A stretch of 64,000 nucleotides of DNA, taken from positions 182,235 to 246,234 of the forward strand of contig NZ_JABSOD010000006.1 of NCBI RefSeq assembly GCF_013283795.1, read 5' to 3'. Position 1 is the stretch's first letter; each line of letters begins with the position of its first letter. Source of the DNA: Rheinheimera lutimaris (GTDB lineage Bacteria > Pseudomonadota > Gammaproteobacteria > Enterobacterales > Alteromonadaceae). Positions 59,349 through 64,000 of this stretch are shown here, piece after piece. A program made the translations under genes and the position numbers. The notes under the pieces are model-generated. The model had not been told where the DNA came from. It searched no databases and saw only the letters and a list, made by a program, of their open reading frames with translations.

Positions 59349-61092
59349 GCGGCTTTCAGCCGCTATCTATCGCCGGCTTATTGCCTGGCTGTTATATCTG
59401 GTAAAACACCCCGTTAAAATCATCGTTTTCATCATCAAAGCCTACCTGCTGCTAATGCTGTTCGCGTTTTTTCTGGCATTTTCATTTGGGTCATTTGCAC
59501 AAGAGGCACCGCCACCAGCTTGTACAGAGGGCGGCCAGTGGATACCTGAATTGCAGGGCTGCGGTATCGTAAAGCCCGAGCAGGCTTGTAAAGTTACTAA
59601 CGTTCGAGGCCCAACTACTTCCGGCCCATACACGCAAGTTGATAGACCAACCGTTTCATCGTACAACAATTATATTTCATCATTTTCTTATGGTGATCCT
59701 TCAGTCACACCAACTTGTCCTGGCACCGCCCAATTCGGTAATTACACAAGTGATTTGGAATTCACTTGTTCGGACCCCGGTTCTTTTGTTGTTCCTTTTG
59801 AAATAACCCGTCATAACACCCTTAAAGTTAGACAATTACCACAATGGGCTCAACAGTGCGACCCAATGACCACTACTTCTACCAGCACTAATGCTTTTTC
59901 TGTTCCTATTACTGCGCGCATTACAGTAATTTTATCGGACGACGTTGAATGTGAAGCCCCTTATCCGCTGGAAGGTCAAGCCGGATCAAACACATATTGT
60001 TACTACGTGCCTCAAGAGCCTTGTGACTGCTCTGAATTAAACGGTGAAGGCTCCTACACATATCAAAGTTTTTTAGCGTCTCCTGACGCTTACAGTCAGG
60101 AAAACCCTCCTCAATGTTTGAGCGTCCGCGATAGTGCCGACCCGTCTATACCATCGTGTGATTGCCAGATATTGGCTACAAGGTGGTTTTCTCAGATAGC
60201 CAACGTTAACGGCGTTGAAATGGTTCGCTGGCAACCTTTACCGGGCTTAAATGGCGGTGAAAGTGGTGTATTTACCGGCGCTGCCTGTGGCGAGGAAGAG
60301 TCTACAACCCCGCCGGCTGAAAAAGAAAACTGCGTCACCATGAAAAACGGCCAAAAATTATGCGTCGCAAAAAAAGCTGAAAAATGCATCACGCTTGACG
60401 GTGTTCAACAGTGTGAAGCAGGTTGCGGCACTATTAACGGCGAGTTTATGTGTGCTGAAAGTGACCAGCCCGGCGCACCTGACCCGGACGAGCCTGACGT
60501 CGAGCCTGATGATGAAGTCGAAGACCCGGACAAAACAACTGAGCAAATGACCAAGCAGGACTATAAAGACGTCAACAAAGGAATTGAAACCCGCTTAGAT
60601 TTACTGGCCCAACTCATGGAACGGCAGACCGGTCAAACAACAGTTGGCGGCGCTGCTAATGGTTCAAAAATTGATGCTACTAACAGAATGCTCGGCTCTA
60701 TCGACGGTAAGTTAAGCGAACTTATTGCACAGGGCGAAGGTGGCGAGGATGGTGGCGACGATAGCAACCCGCAGCCGGACTATTCAACAGATGCCCTTGA
60801 AGAGTTCGTTAACCCTAACGATTGGGAGCAGCGCAACTTTGGCACTGTTTTACAGGCTTCTGTCGAACGCATGCAGCAAGCGCCTGTTTTCACTGCTGTT
60901 GAATCATTTTTTGATGTCAGCATAACCGGCACCTGTCCAACGTGGCAGACAAACGTTTCTTTGTTTGGTGCTAGTTTAGACATTAACATTGACCAGTTTT
61001 GCTCCCCCGAAATGACCAATATTTGGCTGATAATCCGAGCAGTGTTGTTACTTGTTTTTTCTTATTACGCTTTTAGAGAGGCTATTTTATGA
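59311..61092 (+). CDS. pIII-like adsorption / minor coat protein (TspB-like layout)
   Basis: A 593-residue protein starting GTG (GGGAG 8-9 bases upstream). The N-terminus is long: ~35 basic and hydrophobic residues before a hydrophobic signal core, with predicted cleavage after SFA at residue 63. The body has many cysteines, an acidic D/E/P linker near residues 390-410, a coiled segment (NKGIETRLDLLAQLMERQ), and a C-terminal cysteine domain ending in a membrane helix (IWLIIRAVLLLVFSYYAF). This is the layout of inovirus adsorption proteins, including the neisserial TspB type. It should cap the virion and bind the host pilus. The receptor is unknown. Confidence 0.85.
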   Translation: MNVSSEVLVHEIKRLSAAIYRRLIAWLLYLVKHPVKIIVFIIKAYLLLMLFAFFLAFSFGSFAQEAPPPACTEGGQWIPELQGCGIVKPEQACKVTNVRGPTTSGPYTQVDRPTVSSYNNYISSFSYGDPSVTPTCPGTAQFGNYTSDLEFTCSDPGSFVVPFEITRHNTLKVRQLPQWAQQCDPMTTTSTSTNAFSVPITARITVILSDDVECEAPYPLEGQAGSNTYCYYVPQEPCDCSELNGEGSYTYQSFLASPDAYSQENPPQCLSVRDSADPSIPSCDCQILATRWFSQIANVNGVEMVRWQPLPGLNGGESGVFTGAACGEEESTTPPAEKENCVTMKNGQKLCVAKKAEKCITLDGVQQCEAGCGTINGEFMCAESDQPGAPDPDEPDVEPDDEVEDPDKTTEQMTKQDYKDVNKGIETRLDLLAQLMERQTGQTTVGGAANGSKIDATNRMLGSIDGKLSELIAQGEGGEDGGDDSNPQPDYSTDALEEFVNPNDWEQRNFGTVLQASVERMQQAPVFTAVESFFDVSITGTCPTWQTNVSLFGASLDINIDQFCSPEMTNIWLIIRAVLLLVFSYYAFREAIL

Positions 61093-61412
61093 CAGCTATT
61101 AAACAGTGGTTTAAAGACCTTTGGAACGGCTTCGTAGAGTGGCTGGTAGAAGTCGTTATCCTGATACTTACCTTCTTAAAAGATATTGTTCTCACGCTGT
61201 TTGAGCTGCTTCTTGATGGCGTAGCCTATATGTTTGAACTGATATCGCCACCTGAATTTTTGGCAACCGGCCTTGGTTCGTTGTTTTCCGCTCTGCCTGA
61301 TTCCCTTAGCTACTTTTTAATGCAGTCAGGTCTTGCTGAGGGCTTAAGCATTTATGGTGCCGGTGTCACTTTCCGGCTGCTACGCAAACTTTTCACAATT
61401 GGCCAATGGTAG
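61089..61412 (+). CDS. pVI-like DUF2523 membrane protein
   Basis: A 107-residue hydrophobic protein, start overlapping the pIII-like stop by 4 bp (ATGA). Helices at about residues 14-50 (LVEVVILILTFLKDIVLTLF) and a C-terminal GAGVTFRLLRKLF. Position between pIII and Zot and size are those of DUF2523 proteins, the pVI equivalent that helps end the filament. Function is inferred from family and order. Confidence 0.85.
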   Translation: MTAIKQWFKDLWNGFVEWLVEVVILILTFLKDIVLTLFELLLDGVAYMFELISPPEFLATGLGSLFSALPDSLSYFLMQSGLAEGLSIYGAGVTFRLLRKLFTIGQW

Positions 61413-61421
61413 GTTTTAGCC

Positions 61422-62531
61422 ATGATTATATTCCACGAAGGATTGCCCCGCTCTGGCAAGAGCTATGAAGCGCTTGTTAAATGGATAATACCGGCCATAA
61501 AAAAAGGCCGTAAAGTTTATGCCCGTATTAACGGGCTTAACTATGAAAAGATTGCAGAGCTGTGCGATATAACGCTTGAGCGCTGCCAAGAACTGCTGAT
61601 ACACATACCTAAAGAACAGGTAATGACTATTTACGAGCATATTAGTAATGATGCGCTCGTAATTATTGATGAACTTCAAAACTTTTGTCCTAACGGCAGG
61701 CAAAAGCTGACCCCTGAAATGACCGCATTTATCGCTGAACACGGTCACAAGGGTTTAGACATAGTAACAATGGGCCAATCTTTATCTGATTGCCATAGTA
61801 CGTGGCGCAACCGAACAGAGCGTAAAATCCAGTTTTTAAAACTCAGCATGCTTGGCCTTGAAAAGCGTTATCAATGGACGTCTTACCAAGGCATTAACCA
61901 GGCTAACGGTTCTATTAAGTTTGTTAAGTCCAACACCGGAACGGCAACATATGACCAAAAGTACTTTGGTGCTTACGCGTCACATGAGGATGACACCGAA
62001 AATAAAGGTAATTTAGCCGACGCCAGGCTAAATGTATTTTCAAGCAAAGCGTTACGTTATGGTATTCCCCTGGCTATTGTTGCCGCAGGTTATGCCGTTT
62101 ATTACTTGTATGGTTTTTTTAATCCGGCAAGCGTAAAGGCAGAGCCTGTTGCCGCAACTCAGCTAAGCACGGTTCCTCAGCAAAAAACCGCTGAAGCTAA
62201 GTTGCAAGTCAGGTCTGAACCTGTGCGCCCCAGCTCGTATGATTTTGTTCAGTCAAACACTGAGCGTTACTCTGCTAAGCTCACTTACATGGCCGGTTAC
62301 CACGATTACATACAGGATTTTTTGGTCGTTTGGGAGGATAGCTCTGGCCGCATAATGGATCAGCTTTATTACGGTGACTTTAAGCAAGCTGGTTACACTG
62401 CATCTGCAAAAGGCAGTGGCGTCGAAGTCTCAAAGGGCAATGTTAAATTGTGGTTTCGCTTTATGCCGCCGCATGAGTCATATGGCCGCGTTCCGGTTCA
62501 AACCCAAGAGCAGTTAGTCACATCTTTGTGA
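61422..62531 (+). CDS. zot: Zot-family phage assembly ATPase (pI-like)
   Basis: A 369-residue protein. Walker A GLPRSGKS at residues 7-14 and Walker B ALVIIDE at 78-84 define the Zot/pI family. A single membrane helix is near residues 214-233 (YGIPLAIVAAGYAVYYLYGF) and a periplasmic C-terminal domain follows. It drives coat assembly and extrusion at the inner membrane. Start ATG 9 bp after the pVI-like stop. No pIV-type secretin gene was found in the window, so a host secretin may be used, as in CTX phage. Confidence 0.93.
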   Translation: MIIFHEGLPRSGKSYEALVKWIIPAIKKGRKVYARINGLNYEKIAELCDITLERCQELLIHIPKEQVMTIYEHISNDALVIIDELQNFCPNGRQKLTPEMTAFIAEHGHKGLDIVTMGQSLSDCHSTWRNRTERKIQFLKLSMLGLEKRYQWTSYQGINQANGSIKFVKSNTGTATYDQKYFGAYASHEDDTENKGNLADARLNVFSSKALRYGIPLAIVAAGYAVYYLYGFFNPASVKAEPVAATQLSTVPQQKTAEAKLQVRSEPVRPSSYDFVQSNTERYSAKLTYMAGYHDYIQDFLVVWEDSSGRIMDQLYYGDFKQAGYTASAKGSGVEVSKGNVKLWFRFMPPHESYGRVPVQTQEQLVTSL

Positions 62532-62553
62532 TGCTTTGCATCTATTCATAAAT

Positions 62554-62603
62554 GCTATCAAAATGCTGCGCCGGCAGAACGCTGCAGCGAGCATTTTGAT
62601 AGC
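62554..62603. repeat. 14-bp perfect inverted repeat after zot
   Basis: GCTATCAAAATGCT (62554-62567) is complementary to AGCATTTTGATAGC (62590-62603). The 22-base loop itself has GCCGGC and CGCTGCAGCG palindromes. It lies 22 bp after the zot stop and could be a terminator-like or packaging element; no T run follows. Confidence 0.8.
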
Positions 62604-62961
62604 AAAAATCTGCAACCGCTGCCATCGATCGAACTGCTTTTGATGGCGAAGCCATGCAGCGAGCACGCGACGGAGGAGCGCGCACAGCGGGAACCAAACC
62701 ACCGCTTGGCTGCAGAAGTCTTTTTCGCGTAAAACCTGCCCTGCCGTTCAATCGGCGGCCGGTTCGCGCCCTGCCGAACCACAGCAGCGCAGCTGCATAA
62801 AATCTCTGGCGCAGCCAGGCATTAGATCGCTTTAGCGTTCCGCGCCCAGCGCGTTTTTCTCCGGCCGTCTCCGGCCCCGCAATTTTTTGCGTTTTCCCCC
62901 TTCTTAGCGCGTCTCCGCGCCTGCGATTTTTCCGGCTCAAAATACGGCGATTTGCACATGG

Positions 62962-63012
62962 TTTTTTCTCTCAAAACACCTCGCCGAAGGCGAGCTGTTT
63001 TGAGAGAAAAAA
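62962..63012. repeat. Long hairpin with GAA loop, candidate phage origin or packaging signal
   Basis: A 17-bp perfect outer stem (TTTTTTCTCTCAAAACA with TGTTTTGAGAGAAAAAA) encloses, after one C-C mismatch, a 6-bp inner stem CTCGCC/GGCGAG with GAA loop. The total is a 51-base hairpin that could form in single-stranded phage DNA. Confidence 0.85.
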
Positions 63013-63023
63013 GGTCGCCGCGA

Positions 63024-63072
63024 AGTTCGGAGTCCTATTACATCCGAACTGAGTCCCGAGTTCGGGAGTCCT
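63024..63072. repeat. Direct and inverted AGTTCGG repeats
   Basis: AGTTCGGAGTCCT (63024-63036) and AGTTCGGGAGTCCT (63059-63072) are direct repeats, with the complement CCGAACT (63044-63050) between, so two alternative hairpins are possible. TCCCGAGTTCGGGA (63054-63067) is also palindromic. This resembles an initiator binding site at a rolling-circle origin. Confidence 0.65.
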
Positions 63073-63128
63073 GCACGACTAAAAACGGAGCTGGGAACGG
63101 CCCTAACTATCTGATATAACTTGACTAA

Positions 63129-63632
63129 GTGGCAAAAATCACGGCCTTTGTACTCTTTATAGGTAAAAAAGGAAGTTTTTACATCAAAATGTTACCGAAA
63201 AAGGAACAATTACCGGGCTTTTTGGACATGTATATTTCATGTTTTGGGTACTGGCAAAAACGGCACAAATTGGCAGCTGAATTCTTCGGTGTTTCAGAGC
63301 AAACTTGCAAGCGCTGGTGTGACACAAATACCCCCCCTTTGATGGCTCACAGATACCTTGCTGTACACTACAGGGGGTATTTACCGCTTATGGGCGGTTG
63401 GTCGCACTTTAGTATCGATTCAAAAGGCGTTCTTCATACACCGCACGGAAACTGCACGGCCGGTGACATCTCGATGATATGGCGCTATAAGTGGACAGCA
63501 GAACAGTCAGCAATTCAGCTCAAGGCCACAAGGGAAAAGCTCAAAGAGATAACCAACGGCACAAAATACAAAATGCTGTTGCATACTGCAGATTATCTGA
63601 ATAGGCTGGTAAAGGATTTTGCCGATTCATAA
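63129..63632 (+). CDS. Phage HTH-type regulatory protein (DUF3653-like)
   Basis: A 167-residue frame from a GTG at 63129; an ATG at 63189 gives 147 residues and may be the true start (GGAAG 13 bases upstream), as the first 20 residues look untypical. An HTH-like segment is RHKLAAEFFGVSEQTCKRWC, followed by PPLMAHRYLAVHYRGYLP. Such proteins (DUF3653 in Vibrio inoviruses) sit near the origin of filamentous phages. The C-terminal ~50 residues are helical (QLKATREKLKEITNG). Possibly a second regulator. Confidence 0.65.
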   Translation: MAKITAFVLFIGKKGSFYIKMLPKKEQLPGFLDMYISCFGYWQKRHKLAAEFFGVSEQTCKRWCDTNTPPLMAHRYLAVHYRGYLPLMGGWSHFSIDSKGVLHTPHGNCTAGDISMIWRYKWTAEQSAIQLKATREKLKEITNGTKYKMLLHTADYLNRLVKDFADS

Positions 63633-63651
63633 TCAAATACAGGGGTTACAA

Positions 63652-63936
63652 ATGAGTTCACGACAACTTGAGGATATGCAAGAAGAAGCCGCCCGTAAAA
63701 ATCTTGCAAGTATATTAGGTATTTCTGTTTCTGAGCTGGATGAATTAGATTGGGTTGAGGATACTGAAGAAAGTGAAAATGGAGATCATTATTCTACTAT
63801 CATAACTTTTTCAGAATCTTGTCCTGAGGAAATTTTATCAAAAATAGAAGGTATAGACTCTAATCGTACTGTCTACATTTTGCTCGGCGAGTTTGGCGAT
63901 GATGATCATTACCACTATGAACCTGATCACGAGTAG
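63652..63936 (+). CDS. Small acidic protein of unknown function, phage accessory gene
   Basis: A 94-residue protein starting at 63652 (AGGGG upstream; the frame is open 11 codons further). Acidic throughout, with a His/Asp-rich C-terminus DDDHYHYEPDHE. Base composition is AT-richer than the preceding phage genes, suggesting a separately acquired accessory gene. No family was recognised. It follows the HTH gene by 19 bp. Confidence 0.6.
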   Translation: MSSRQLEDMQEEAARKNLASILGISVSELDELDWVEDTEESENGDHYSTIITFSESCPEEILSKIEGIDSNRTVYILLGEFGDDDHYHYEPDHE

Positions 63937-64000
63937 CTGTGCTTTTTAACCTCTGTCTCATTCGGTAATACACCCATTTTTAATTGACGCTAAAAGTAGA

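Larger units (their letters stand above)
62532..63128. other. Phage non-coding region rich in hairpins, candidate origin / packaging signal
   Basis: About 600 bp with no credible gene follow zot. It contains long inverted repeats (next entries) and many short ones, for example ATGGC-GAA-GCCAT near 62644-62656 and CGCTTTAGCG near 62829-62838, plus repeated CTCCGGCC. Filamentous phage intergenic regions carry the origins and packaging signal as such structures. The base composition is GC-richer than the flanking phage genes. Confidence 0.65.
56145..64000. mobile_element. Inovirus (filamentous phage) prophage, left end and most of genome
   Basis: The region has a canonical inovirus order: repressor, operators, replication initiator, ssDNA-binding candidate, small coat proteins, pIII-like, pVI-like, Zot. 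It starts at a dif-like site. No integrase gene is present, as expected for Xer-dependent phages. At least 7.8 kb lies within the window; a second dif-like site was not found, so the right end is beyond 64000 or the copy is tandem or followed by another element. Confidence 0.9.

Noticed and set aside
61422..62531. Zonula occludens toxin activity
   Set aside because: The family name comes from Vibrio; the intact Walker motifs and membrane helix show a phage assembly ATPase, and no toxin function can be claimed from the sequence.
62542..62940. Minus-strand 132-codon open frame in the hairpin-rich phage region
   Set aside because: Arg/Ala-rich translation typical of GC-rich non-coding DNA, no ribosome site, and the region is full of inverted repeats.
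63937..64000. Right attachment site of the prophage
   Set aside because: No XerD-arm-like TTATGTTAAAT or its complement was seen in the last bases; the end lies outside the window.

Overview
The window reads as chromosome of a gammaproteobacterium. The gene orders ubiG/gyrA/serC/aroA/cmk/rpsA/ihfB/lapA/lapB/pyrF and yfaE/nrdB/nrdA are gammaproteobacterial, and ppsR/ppsA are divergent as in Escherichia. The curli locus, paired TonB receptors, class II DAHP synthase and moderate base composition suggest a Rheinheimera/Alishewanella/Arsukibacterium-like relative in the Alteromonadales. That placement is inference from gene content; no rRNA or tRNA gene was seen in the window.

Layout. 1-3.0 kb (minus): MoxR ATPase, DUF58 protein and a TgpA-type transglutaminase cut by the window edge. 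3.2-5.7 kb (minus): secreted subtilisin with P and PKD domains. 5.9-10.1 kb: a complete curli locus, csgB, a giant csgA, csgE, csgF and csgG, with a csgD-type LuxR regulator convergent at the far end. 10.3-16.7 kb: low-molecular-weight phosphatase, class II DAHP synthase, ketopantoate reductase and the ppsR/ppsA pair. 16.8-26.7 kb: chromate transporter, GST, Na+/amino-acid symporter, ABC exporter, ribA, yehS-like gene and a ydiJ-type FAD/Fe-S dehydrogenase. 26.8-34 kb: two TonB-dependent receptors (one His-rich, probably for zinc) around a GNAT and an amine-oxidase-like gene. 34.1-38.7 kb: LysE-type exporter, yaeQ, trhO, cytochrome b561 with yceI, and a TPR protein. 38.8-43.6 kb (minus): class Ia ribonucleotide reductase with its ferredoxin, then ubiG. 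43.7-55.7 kb: the gyrA to pyrF housekeeping block and a CvrA-type K+/H+ antiporter.

From about 56.15 kb to the window end lies a filamentous phage (inovirus) prophage. Its left edge is a dif-like site (56145-56172) whose centre and XerD arm match the Escherichia coli dif as I remember it, so it was very probably integrated by the host XerC/XerD recombinases at the replication terminus. Order: repressor (minus), three evenly spaced palindromic operators over a sigma70-like promoter, early protein, small membrane protein, II/X-family replication initiator, ssDNA-binding candidate, minor coat candidate, 45-residue leaderless major coat, terminator, 26-residue membrane peptide, pIII-like adsorption protein, DUF2523 pVI-like protein, Zot/pI assembly ATPase, then about 600 bp of hairpin-rich DNA (candidate origin/packaging region) and two accessory genes. 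The right attachment site is not in the window.

The strongest points for a second look are the dif-integrated inovirus with its operator array, three small phage genes easily missed because of size, its long hairpins, and the lysine-free giant curlin.
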